Of a stretch of DNA of 64,000 nt, positions 1-10,800 are shown one piece after another. Every line of letters begins with the position of its first letter. Position 1 is the stretch's first letter. The notes beneath the pieces are model-generated. The model searched no databases. It saw nothing but the letters and a program-made list of their open reading frames with translations, and was not told the DNA's origin. The stretch covers positions 806,001-870,000 of the forward strand of contig JAJNNY010000001.1 in the NCBI GenBank assembly GCA_022453515.1. The letters are read 5' to 3'. Source of the DNA: Astrocystis sublimbata (lineage: Eukaryota; Ascomycota; Sordariomycetes; Xylariales; Xylariaceae). The translations under genes were made by a program, and so were the position numbers.

Positions 1-643
1 CGTAGGCTAACTCCGCTTCCCCGCAATATGGCACGAACGGTTTGTGCGGGGAAGGAGACTGCTGCAGGTCAGCTACAAGATACCATCATCAACGTCCTTC
101 GTCCTACCTTATTAAGCAAAGATTTTATGTGCTAAGTTGGACTACATATCGACTGTAATATGATCAACAGTCATGATTTCGACAGCAATAAATACCTCAT
201 CATTTCAATGGGGATCGAGCGCATGTACCTTCCGCTAACGATAAAGTTTAAACCACATGGGAGATGTATGCACGACAACGTGGCGTTTTTAGCTCGTATG
301 TTAGTGCATCCCATCAGACTTAAATTAGGTGCGAAGACAGGCAGCACTCATCTGATTGCTACTTGTCAGTCTTGCGAAGGCGGAAAATCAGAATCTAGTC
401 TGGCTCGTCTGGTAGCAATGTGAGCTGCATGCGCAAACCAACAACGGTTCCTTCGATTGTTGAGATATCCCTGCTTATTGATTGTGACATGTGATATTCT
501 CATAAGACATCGCGAGCCCCTGAATCACCTACTTTTCGCAAGGATCACCCACAATTCCACCTCTCACCGACTACTAGACGCAACAAAATGACTAACGAGT
601 GCCATCGATCTCTCTCTTGTTATGACTAGCTGCCTAGCTATAC
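1..643. other. Intergenic, no supported gene
   Basis: I see no coding region with family resemblance or believable splice structure here. One open frame at 160-423 (+) has no recognisable motif and I do not call it. The stretch is probably the 3' flank of the membrane-protein gene that ends at 644 on the minus strand. Confidence 0.5.
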
Positions 644-2407
644 CTACTCCGTTGCATCATGAAGCATTTCGAGGTCGTCATAGTCATCACGTTCCTCTGC
701 CATCTCCTGTGTGTCTTTTCTAGGAAAAGATCGCGTCCCTACCAGGCGAAGGTAAGATTTACCCAGATAGTTCGGCAGGGGGTTCGTCGCGTCCGTGTCT
801 TCCTGCTGCATGGTTACGCTCAAGATGGCTTGATGTGTGATGCGATACACGCTTGAGAAATCATTGCTGTAAGTCGCTCCGTTACCTCCAATCGCCATGA
901 AACCAATGCAAATGGAAACTAGAGTGATCGCGATCGCAACACCATACGCAGTCCATAGTTGGTTCGCGTTATAGCCGTATTCTAGCGCGTAGGTCGTCGA
1001 GGAGACGTTGACTTTTGGAGGAGCGAACTCTGAAGTCAAATTCGGCCTGAAGGTTGGATGTTAGCTTTTGTGGTTATGCATCATAAGACATGGATGCCCC
1101 AAACGTACTGCAGCAACTTCGAGCTGGGCCGCGGACGCTGACTGTGGCCTTGAGTGCTTCCAATGATTTGACTTGAGTATCCACACTCTGTATACCTGAC
1201 TCAAAACGGAATTCTACATGGTAAGAAGCATTGTAGAGCCCACATTGCAGCATTGTTGCGTTCAAATCTGCCAATGGCTTGGATGCCGAAGTCTGTGATT
1301 CGCGAAAGCATGCCGTCAAGGTATAATGTGTTGACATGAGCATGGTGTCAAAAATGTGAGGTATCAGTGCGATGTATATCCCCGAGAATGGATAGTCTGA
1401 ATTGTCGAGCGAGCCAATCGTCGAGTTTCCAAGATGAATTTGATGATAAGGTCCAGGTACCGTGTTGCTGTTAGACTCGACATCGGCTGACCATGCAATG
1501 AACCCCTCCGGTTTGAAGCAGTTCTTCTCTCTGATAGATGAATTTGTCTCATTCCACAGCCAACGTGCGATATCTTTCTCGAACCTTAATTGTATCGGTT
1601 TTCCGACTTTGGAACAGCGAACGGAGGGACCGTAGAAATCCAATTCCCAACTAGAATTCGCTGCTGTAGGCGTAATGGGTAAGATTGAGCCGCCTACTGC
1701 AGTGGCGGTTGCGATACCCTTAACTTCCTTATTAGGTCCATTATACGAATACTCCGTATACCATTCAAAAGTGTCGTCTTTGTATTGTCTTATGAACTCG
1801 CTTGCTTTCTGCGGGATACTTGCTACATAGCGTAGGCTTGAAAAGTCGAAGTTAGGCACATCTTGCAGAGTTGATGTGCTCTTCACGGCCAAACTCGCAA
1901 TGAGGGTTGATGGAGGAACAATGAAAGCGATGGGGAAAAGCCTATCGAGATGTTATGTATGAGCAGTGGTACACTTTGATAGTGTCCGCTTAAATACAAA
2001 GCTAATACTCACCATCCGACTAGTGCAAGTATCAACAACAGCGGGTATTTCTTCCAGGCTGAAACTATGCGGAAAGCGAGCAAATTGGAGAAGGCGGAGA
2101 AAAGTGCATCGATCTCTTCAACTTTGTTCACTTTTGTTGCATGTTTGGCAGCGCGCCAGAATAGTTGAACGTAAGCGGTCGAGATAGAAAGCATCAAGAA
2201 CGATCGAACGATAAAAGCAAAGGCCGTCCCGACAGCCGAAGTGAACTGTTGGTCCGAGACTCGATATCCAGCTATGTGTCTGTCTGACTCGGCCGACGTG
2301 CCCACAAGAGAGGCGTAATAGAGATGATGCCCCAAGGCTAATAAGATTCCACCGAGAAATGAAGCGGTGATTAAAGATGGCACAAGCCAATGTATTCGAC
2401 TATACAT
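644..2407 (-). CDS. Fungal multi-pass membrane protein, unknown function (about 537 aa)
   Basis: Three exons on the minus strand: 2407-2013, 1941-1109 and 1029-644. The first intron (GTGAGT...TAG) is clear. The second is less certain: I use A|GTACGT with a TTCAG acceptor because this keeps the frame; a shorter intron using GTCTTA also works. The N-terminal quarter has hydrophobic segments (start MYSRIHWLVPSLITASF; a helix near residues 110-145 that crosses the first intron). A long lumenal or extracellular region with several N-glycosylation sequons follows, then a last helix (YGVAIAITLVSICIGF) followed by a YSNDFSSVYRITH stretch and an acidic tail. Helix, glycosylated loop, helix, then a short tail with a Y-S-x-x-F-S-like motif matches a large ascomycete family sometimes labelled 'formylmethionine deformylase-like'. 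I see no deformylase motif, so that label should not be trusted. The family expands in accessory regions, and its function is unknown. Confidence 0.7.
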
Positions 2408-3800
2408 AACGATATGATTTGCGTATTTGTCTCAGCTGAATACAAACGCGTTAGCTATAGACCGGCAAACTAGACTCAAGAAGCTTTTGTAAAATGTTGA
2501 TTGCTTTTAGCGTGCTGCGCTTGTGTGTATGTGAGCTTAGGATTTGAGCAAGAGAATGCGGTCTATTCCGTCATGAGTGTTTCCCACGTAGAGATATGGA
2601 GGTGCCCATGAGGCTTTGAAGAAGGTACGGTGAATACTTTGTGTATGTATCATTCTCATTTGGGAACATGATGTATAAACATGCATCTAGCAGTACTTAC
2701 GCAGTCAAACAACGGTGCAGGCAGGCTGAGCTCAAATGGCATCTGAGCCCCTCACTAGGCGTTGCGCCATCTTGATTTTCTACCAATTGGAGCTAATTGG
2801 AATTGATTGCCGCCTATATGACCAAAGATCATCGTTGGGGGCTGCAAGTGGCGATTATTGGGAATTTCCGCTATCAAAGTCTGGAGATTCCTACGGATAA
2901 TATGATTCAGGGGGTGTGCTTATAAGTCAGCTATAAGTAGATCGTGACTCCATGAGCAGGAAACAGATACTGGCTGACAAATGTTCTCTGAAAGCAGCAA
3001 ACTCACAAACAATAGAAGATGAGGACATGTGAGTAGGTATTGTGCGCTTAGGAGGTGAGTTTAGTATATGCAGATAGGGGCTATGTTGACCAATTCTAGC
3101 GACCCAGTCGTTTACCCATGTATGTGGGTGAGCGAACTTGAGGGCCCGAAGCGCTGGGCCCCCGGTCAGCTTATGTACGAAGGTGTGAGTGAACGTGATC
3201 CTGTAGGATCAACTTCTATCAATACCCCGCCAAACTACCTAGGTAGCTAGGTAAGTTGCAATCGGGTTGGTTTCTAGAACACCCGAAACTTATCGTTGGA
3301 TGATATAGTTGACCCCAACGCATTTGATAGGCGCCACCACCAGGTCGGTGTAACTATGCTGACTATCAATGAAACCTCGCTATGCTGAGAAGCATTGTGG
3401 TGGTCACACTGCAGTTGCTAATTATACTCAAACCAGGTAGCCATGCTTCATCTATCTACTCTTTCATGCATTCCCAGGTCTAGGTGCCTCATTTGTAGCA
3501 CATCTTGTTTGTGAGTTCGTGGCATGCAACCAAATAGCTATTCATAGGTTTGGCTTAGTAGCATAATTATGCTTACATTCATCTAATGCCATCGATAGTG
3601 TCGCATATGATGAACTAATATCCATCATGGTACGCAGATATAACCCGTCGATTGTGCACTTTAGTTCATCTCCTAGCTTGAGATATGCCACAGAAGTCCC
3701 ACGTTCTTTCCTTTTTCAAAGATTTGAGATCAAAGTCAAGATTTGTTTGCAAGATTTATTTACCCTCCCACTATAATTTAGAGTCTTGGAATCCCCGAAG
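2408..3800. other. Intergenic between two divergent membrane-protein genes
   Basis: About 1.4 kb without a supported gene. It must contain the promoters of the minus-strand gene starting at 2407 and the plus-strand gene at 3801/3876. It holds a small cluster of TACCTA/TAGGTA motifs at 3233-3254, a motif that recurs in other intergenic parts of the window. A 60-codon open frame at 3068-3250 has no motif and is not called. Confidence 0.5.
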
Positions 3801-3875
3801 ATGGGCGACGACGGGCCTACTGATTAATACCCTGTCCAACTGGGGATATGGACAAACTGGTCTCGCGGGCAGGTT
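3801..3875 (+). other. Probable original 5' end of the next gene, broken by TAA at 3825
   Basis: An ATG at 3801 in good context (CCGAAG before it) lies in the same frame as the downstream gene. It is followed by seven codons, a TAA at 3825-3827, then codons reading YPVQLGIWTNWSRGQ and continuing without a break into the ATG at 3876. V-x-L-G-x-W-T-N-W-S is how I remember the N-terminus of this membrane-protein family. The segment therefore looks like true coding sequence interrupted by one nonsense codon at codon 9. There is no GT between 3801 and 3825, so no intron can remove it. CAA to TAA, a single C-to-T change at CpA, would explain it. Confidence 0.55.
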
Positions 3876-6241
3876 ATGGGGTCAACCCTGGCATTGCAAC
3901 GCCGGGATTCTGACCTTCTCATCGCCTTCACTTCTTTCTTTGTTGCGTTCATAGCATCCCGCATCTGGAGAATCGTTTGTTTCAGTTTTCACAGATACTT
4001 CTCGACATCAACTGCTCAGTATGCCACCTACCACCAATGTCAAGCAATCTTACGCAACTCGTCATCACCTGAAGATGGGATGGACCTCTTCATCCGACAA
4101 CTGTGGGCAAACCGCCGCAATACCAGAGGCAGTCTCCAATCTCTGCCTACCGCTTTACTTGCTATACTCATAGTCGCGGCATTCACTATTGCTGGGGGAT
4201 TTTCTGCTCAGATCTCCAGTAGTGTTGGCGCTGAGGCCTTGCTAAAAGGCAAGAATTGCGGAACATTGTATCCGAACTTCAGCAACCCTGACAGTTACTA
4301 TGCCTCTCTACCCTACGTCGCCGAGGTGTTCAGCAACGCTGCGAACTATGTTCAGCAATGTTACTTGGGCGAAAGTAACGCAGTGGGCTGCAACAGGTTC
4401 ATTAAACAACGATTGAGTGGAAACGTGGATTTCGCTGCGGCTTGCCCATTCTCGGATACTATATGCCGGAGCAAGTCCGGAAACACACTCCTTGATACGG
4501 GGTACGTCGATAGCCACGAAGCCTTCGGTTTGAATGCCCCTCGAGATAGAAGGGTGCTTTGGAGGAACGTGCTTCACTGCGCACCGCTGGCTACGGCAGG
4601 ATTTACTAAGACCAACTCGTCCGACAACGCCACTGAGTACTACTATGGCAACCATGATCCTATCCCATATATATACAAAGCAGATTCGGTCGCGTCCCAG
4701 TACGAACGCGTACTTGTCGATCTGAGCTACCCAGAGACGCACGCGGAGCTCAACTTGGAGTGAGTATGGCATTATTTCAAGCAATCAACTATATTGAGTC
4801 AATTGAAATTGTCGAAGGTGCCATGCTAATCTCTGGAACAACTTTGACAGAGCATTTAGGGCTGCCGTGGACAAAAGGACATTCGATCCCTTGAGTTCCT
4901 CTTTTGAGCCTATCGACCTTCTGCTCAGAACTGACGCCGATGTACACGTCATCCTTCTTTCTGGAAACGGGGTTCTGTTCCTTGAACCAACATCCGACGA
5001 ATGGTATCGAGTGTCCTCTACCCCTTCGAATATTGGTGAGGTCCTAGGCGACGATGCACGCACCTACCAACGATATCTCCCTACCGAACCGGCCTCAGCT
5101 CTGGGCTGCACCGATCAATACCAGTTCTGCAACAGTGCGCTGAAGGGGACTACAGGATGCGGGCCCCTAGCTAGCCTCCGCGATGCCTTGAGAGGCGCAG
5201 TGCCTTTCTTCAATGCGAGCTACGATGAGCTTATCACTGGCATCAAATCTGGTGTTGAGGAGTCGAGCGATTTAGCTCGACTCATATACATGAGCAGCCG
5301 CATCTTTGGGATCGATAAGACTATCACTGGCATTGTGGCGCATCTAGGATCATCAGCGTTGCTATCGCAGAGGACTCTGTCGCAGGGCGACCAAGGACCG
5401 ATACCGTCGAACCAATGGCAGCTCGATGTAAGCTATCTGTGGAATATCACGCTGGCAGTCATGCAGGCGTCCTTTGTCGATACCGCATATGGCCCCACGG
5501 ACTCGGATATTCTCCAGTCCTGGGTGAATTTTACGTCCCCGGCCTTGACAGATTTGTGTAGCAGTCAGGTATGCTTGACGATGGTTTTGTTCACTTTCCC
5601 ATGAGAACAATATTGACACGCTATAGATCATTCAGAGCACAGCGTATGGCTCGTTTAGCATGTTCGGTCTGCTCTTTACATTCATTGTGGGCGTTCTTGT
5701 TGTTCTGGTCTCCTATTTGCTCGAACCTATATCAACCTACCTGTTCAAGAGAGGATACAGTCAATACGCGCATCTAGAATGGGTGGCAAACGGCACTTTG
5801 CAGTTACAGCGGCTAGCTTACGAAGAGCAAGGGACTGGTGCCTGGTCCAAATGTATTGACAATATCCCGACTCACGACAAGCTGCTACGTCCCTTAGACA
5901 TCACAGATCTAGAACATCCTGTCCTTCGACTTCCACATAAAGAATATGCGAAGCCACCACCGGATGATACTTCACGGGTTCTCCCGTATGGAAATGCCCC
6001 CGAGAGACAAGATAGTGAGGGGGAGAACAGAGGAAGTAGGGATTCTGGTGACAGTGACACTATTTCGACCGCTAGAGGCACTATAGAAGCGGTTGATACC
6101 TGCGCGACGAAAGATACGACGCATGCGGAGAACATAGAGGACAGGCAAGCGGGGAATGTGAGAAGCGACGCATATGCACCAAATTTAGAGCATAGTCATG
6201 ATGACGATGTGATGCAGGGGCACAAAGTTAGTTTACAATGA
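3876..6241 (+). CDS. Fungal multi-pass membrane protein, unknown function (738 aa from the internal Met)
   Basis: Three exons: 3876-4759, 4851-5568 and 5627-6241, with GTGAGT...CAG and GTATGC...TAG introns that preserve the frame. From the N-terminus: a hydrophobic helix (LLIAFTSFFVAFIASRIWRI), a cytoplasmic-looking stretch with RNSSSPEDGMDLFIRQLW, a second helix (LLAILIVAAFTIAGGFSAQI), a long lumenal or extracellular domain with many cysteines and N-glycosylation sequons, and a third helix (MFGLLFTFIVGVLVVLVSYL). A roughly 170-residue hydrophilic tail ends the protein. Helix order and the 'RNSSSPE' and 'FTIAGGFSSQ'-like motifs match a widespread, functionally uncharacterised Pezizomycotina family. 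I give the internal Met at 3876 as the start because the upstream ATG at 3801 runs into a stop. If translation starts at 3876, about 25 conserved N-terminal residues are lost but all helices remain. The gene may therefore be a young pseudogene or still partly functional. Confidence 0.7.
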
Positions 6242-6425
6242 TGCATATCATGATTTATTTGGTTGGAATATAGGGCTGTTAGTCCATATAATAGATTATA
6301 AATAATAAAATATAGCTGCGACAAAAGAACTGTGTTGCTATCTATCTCAAGACATGATGAGGCTGGCCGACTTCTTGAAGGTCGCTACTTGCACATAATA
6401 GTCATCAACAACAGGCAATCCCACA

Positions 6426-7538
6426 CTAGATTTCTACTCGCCGATGGAACATACCTAGCAAGAGATTCACGAACCGCTGTACGACAGAGACCAAGTATCT
6501 CAACAGGACACGTCCCATCCTCCGCGCAACAAAGATGAAGTGAGGAACGAAACCTGCAAGACAAGACCACATCCCCCGCGCCACAACAAGCGTCACGCCA
6601 ACCAACACCAGCACCGTCAACACCCAAATTAACCAAGCCGTCTCGGGATATGGGACCATGGCCGCCACATAATCCCTGTAGTCCGGGAACGACGCCTGCA
6701 GCATCGCGCTCTTGAACCTGACTCGCTTCTCTTTACTATAACCTCGCATCCACCAAGGCAGCTCACCCCCCTCGTGGGTGCCTTCCCACTCATCTCGCAA
6801 AACGCGCACTTGCTCCATCTTTTTGTAATACCACTCGCTAAAAAAATCCAGTTCATCGATCCAGTCCCTGTCCACATTTAAGTCCTTGAGCTGAGGGTGC
6901 CACTCGCTGATGGCAAGGATCATGAAGAGATGCTTCTCTTCTTCGAACTTGGTTAGCTCGTCGTTCGAGATCGCCTGCTCGGGACAGCGCGTGAGGAAGT
7001 TGACGATGAAAGCCACAATCATCAGGGATATGAGCTTATCCACCAGATCGAGCTTCTCTCTGCGATCGCCTGTGACAGCGTCGCGGAGGAATATGATGAT
7101 GCGGTTCGAGACGTACTGCATTCGCTGATACGAACCTGGCCTAAGACTCGGCAGATCCTTGATGACCAACTTTACAAGCGGCGTGGGGCCTTGCGTGAGC
7201 CAGCCGTGGAAGAAATACGTATCTAGCTGGCACATTATTGAGTCGAGTAAATCGTAAATCTCAGACACGGTCATGTCGTCAATGTCATGGGAATAGACAC
7301 AAGTGCTGGCGAACTCATGGCGCAAAAACAGTTCTTTGGAGGTGGTCTCCCTGGAATTGTCCAAGATGGCATCGATACCTACTGCTAGCTCGTCGAGATC
7401 GAAAGACTCGCGCATTCGCAGGCGATCGGGTGATTCACCGACCTTGCGGTCGCTATCTGGAATTATTATTTCCGGCAAAGGCATGGGCTGGTGGTGATCA
7501 GCGCAGACATGCTTGATTTCTTCAAGAGGTTCTGCCAT
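6426..7538 (-). CDS. Unknown protein with C-terminal membrane segments (370 aa)
   Basis: A single uninterrupted frame. I start it at the ATG at 7538 (MAEPLEEIKHVCADHHQ), because the 20 further in-frame codons upstream begin only with TTG. The first 280 residues are soluble and mostly helical-looking, with one moderately hydrophobic stretch (LISLMIVAFIVNFL). The C-terminus has a strong transmembrane helix (TAWLIWVLTVLVLVGVTLVV) followed by a second hydrophobic, arginine-flanked segment that runs almost to the end. This looks like a cytosolic domain anchored by its C-terminus, but I do not recognise a family. It lies tail-to-tail with the preceding plus-strand gene (184 bases between stops) and downstream of apc1 on the same strand. 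Confidence 0.6.
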   Translation of the reverse strand: MAEPLEEIKHVCADHHQPMPLPEIIIPDSDRKVGESPDRLRMRESFDLDELAVGIDAILDNSRETTSKELFLRHEFASTCVYSHDIDDMTVSEIYDLLDSIMCQLDTYFFHGWLTQGPTPLVKLVIKDLPSLRPGSYQRMQYVSNRIIIFLRDAVTGDRREKLDLVDKLISLMIVAFIVNFLTRCPEQAISNDELTKFEEEKHLFMILAISEWHPQLKDLNVDRDWIDELDFFSEWYYKKMEQVRVLRDEWEGTHEGGELPWWMRGYSKEKRVRFKSAMLQASFPDYRDYVAAMVPYPETAWLIWVLTVLVLVGVTLVVARGMWSCLAGFVPHFIFVARRMGRVLLRYLVSVVQRFVNLLLGMFHRRVEI

Positions 7539-7804
7539 TTCGGAGTGAGTTTTAAGGTATGCTGGATCAGGATGATGTAGAAGTAGTGGGAACAACAAGT
7601 GTGAAGAACGATGAGGGTGAAGAAATTGTGGAATTCTTTCATGGGGCCATTATAGAATATATAGTATCAAGGCCATTGTGCTGATTGTCAGGCGAGCAAT
7701 GCAGTACTATTGTTGTTAATTCTTTGAACTCCTTCCTTTGACCATCTAGACGCCCAGTACAGGTAAATGAATCGTGGCAATGTACGCCAACAAAAAGGCT
7801 AACA

Positions 7805-10800
7805 TTATGTTGACTCCTTACCCGCCAGCCAGACATTGCCCTTGAGACCTTCAATAACACTTTCTCGTAGCCAGCCATCTCCTGACCATTGACTTTGCAC
7901 CGAAGTACCTTTGGCATTCTCTTCGTGTTCCTGTTGCTTTCGTTCTCTCCTGGATCTCCACTCAGTCCATTCAAACAAGCCTTTGAGCCCGAGCATTCCT
8001 TCTCTAGTGGGATTGTTGATACTCTCTTCAAGGACAAGCCGAGCGTCAACCGCCGTTCCGGCCGCATCGCCGACGTCTGGTCCACCAACACTACGGTCAA
8101 GGACCAAGCCGCGTTCAGCGTGCGTCATATTTTGCAAAGTTGGGACGTGATCAAAAAGCCAGTCAAGTGGCTGTATTGCATTCTCAGCGGGGCCAGTGCT
8201 CGAACCACTCTCCTGCCGACCGAGAGCAGTGATGGTTGCTGCGAACGGGCTGTCGTTAACGGGTCGCCGCCGTAGGTTCAGTGTTTGGGAATGCTTGAAT
8301 GACTCCACCAGTTCTGGGTGAGCATCGAAATCTAATTCGATGTTCCAAAATTCTGATGATGTCGTTCTTATGGTGGAAACTTCGATTAGAGGAGGTAGGA
8401 GACATGGTGTTACGCGGTAATCGTCTCCTTCTGAGCTGGCCGAGTTTTTCAGACGAATTGTTATTGGAACACTGACTGGTGTGTTTGTTGCCACGTCCTT
8501 GGTTACCAAGCACCGGGGATCTGTCGCCAGAACCCAGAAGTGGCGGAAAGCCTGGAGATGACTCTTGTTGTCTTGGACGTTGTCTGGGAAGACAGGATAG
8601 AAGGCTACCAGAAGTGAGGCAATGGCCAGGTTCGATGTACCAAAGGTTTGTGTTCCACAGCCAAGCGACAGAACCCCGATCGCCATGTGAGTTGCCATAT
8701 GTGAGCCATACGTTGTTTCGGGGTCGTTCCGCCCATGCAAGGACCTTAGTACACGGAGAACATGCAAATCACATGTGCCGGCCATGACAGTAGCGCAGGA
8801 CAAAGACATAACGTCAAGACACATGCGAGATGCCACTTGTACGCACCTTTCATCAAAGGTCGCATTGGCCTTCGTCGACTTGCACTGCGCGTAGAAACGG
8901 TAAAAGTACGACAACAACAGGTCTCTTACAGCTAGATTGCTGGACCCTGCATAACGCAGTGCTATTGAAAAGCAGAGCCCAGCCAGGATGGCGAGAAAAG
9001 GAAGGTGTGTTGAATTGAGTGGCCCGCGAGACTCATGATCGAACGATGTGGCAGTCGGTGTTTGCACACGGTAATGGTAACAAGCGGGAAGATTTTTTCG
9101 GATCCAATCATGGCTTGGTTCAATTCCCGACCACAATATCAAGTGTTTGGCGACAGTGCGCAGTAAGAGAATATCAGGTCGAATATAGTCGAACTGTAGC
9201 GGTGCGTCTGGTACATCTATTTTCCTAGCCACTATGAAATCATCCGACTTCATATATATGAGAGCGATTGCAACCACGGCGGCAGCGCTTGATCTGTCAA
9301 GTATGTGAACCTGCTCGACTTTCTTTGTTGCTGAAGCTAATGTGATAAGCTTTTCTGTAATGCGCATATCATGCAGCCCTTTCAGATCCGTTCCCTTGCC
9401 TAAATTGATGAATCCAAGGGCGAATCCGGCTGCCAATCGATAGCACTCGGTACGAAGTGGCTCCTCGTCATCCTCAGTTTCGACGTGCTCAATCTCTGAT
9501 ATCATGATTTCGCTCATGCGGCGGTGTTGACTGTTGCAGTACAGTAAACCGATACCCATGATTCCTGTAGTCTGTGTTAGAGGCGACAGATTTAGCTCAG
9601 CAGCCCCTCGTGGTAGCATGCGAGTGACATGCACAGACACCATACGGGTAATAAGCGAGTCCATCGTGCCAAGATAGGATGCTGCGAGGCCCAAGAGCAG
9701 TCCAATTGAAGTCATGGCATGCTTAGGGGTGAGATATTTGAAGGCAACCCATTTGGCTACATCTTTGAGATGGCCGTTGAGACCCAACGCGAGCAGAAAA
9801 CCAGCATGTCGATTATTGAGATCATTGCCTGGCTTGTTGTAGATTATCCACGACGTGTCTATGCCTTTAGCGTCGCGAGAGATTGACAAGCCGGCGGCAA
9901 CACCGGAATGAAAGAAAGCCCAGGCTATCTTTTCTTCTGTGAACAGCGACTTGTCAACACCAACAGTCACATTCTGAGGTTTGACGGTACAGCTCAAGAC
10001 AAAGCCATGCATGTGAAACTTTTGCGTTAATAGCGGAAATCGAAGCCCATAGTTCATAAGACCACGTCCAGCTGGAATAGACAGAGTATTGGTAGCAAGC
10101 CTTGTGACCAGCTCCTTTTGCTGTTCGAGGAAGAACGGCTCGCTCCAATCGGGATGCGGATCCAGTCGTACAGACCGGGGTTTTATTGTATTGAGCAGCA
10201 TCTTGGTTTCATCGAGACGGCGGTCATCTTTAAAGATTGCCCTAATGATATCTTGCTTATCGCTTTCAGCAGCATCGTCTCCCGGTGTATCGTTAAATTC
10301 CATAGCGTTTTGGCAAAGCGAGTTAAAATCCCAAGAAGCATTGTGAGTTGGAGTCTACACGACAAGTGTTAGTGGTGCTCAGATATCATACAAGTGGAAC
10401 ACTTACGAGTATGTTGCCCGAGCGATTGCGCTGACGGTTCGCCGGCGTTAACATCGAGCCGACGTCAGCTCTGTCAATTAGCTCAAGAATTTCCGCAGAC
10501 CAACCCAGTGGTGGACTTGGTTGACACTGGACAATTGCATCGCGAAGAGGTACTAGTATAGCTTCTGGGAGAGACTCGAGAATTTTGCTTGTAATCTCAC
10601 TTTGATGCATTGCCTGCACAAAGGCTATTGGGGACTGTCTGTTCAGTTCGCGAAGTAAATTGTCAAACATTTTGATCCGGGGCAGGTGCAGCGGTGCAAG
10701 ACTTGCGCCGACAACGGGTAAAGCAGGCCGCGATTCGTTGTCTTGAGAAAGCCCACCGCGAAGCCAATCCAAGACACACCATTGTGGGGGCTCTGGGGGT

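Noticed and set aside
160..423. 87-codon plus-strand open frame at the window start
   Set aside because: No family motif, no splice partner and no coding-like composition; chance frame.
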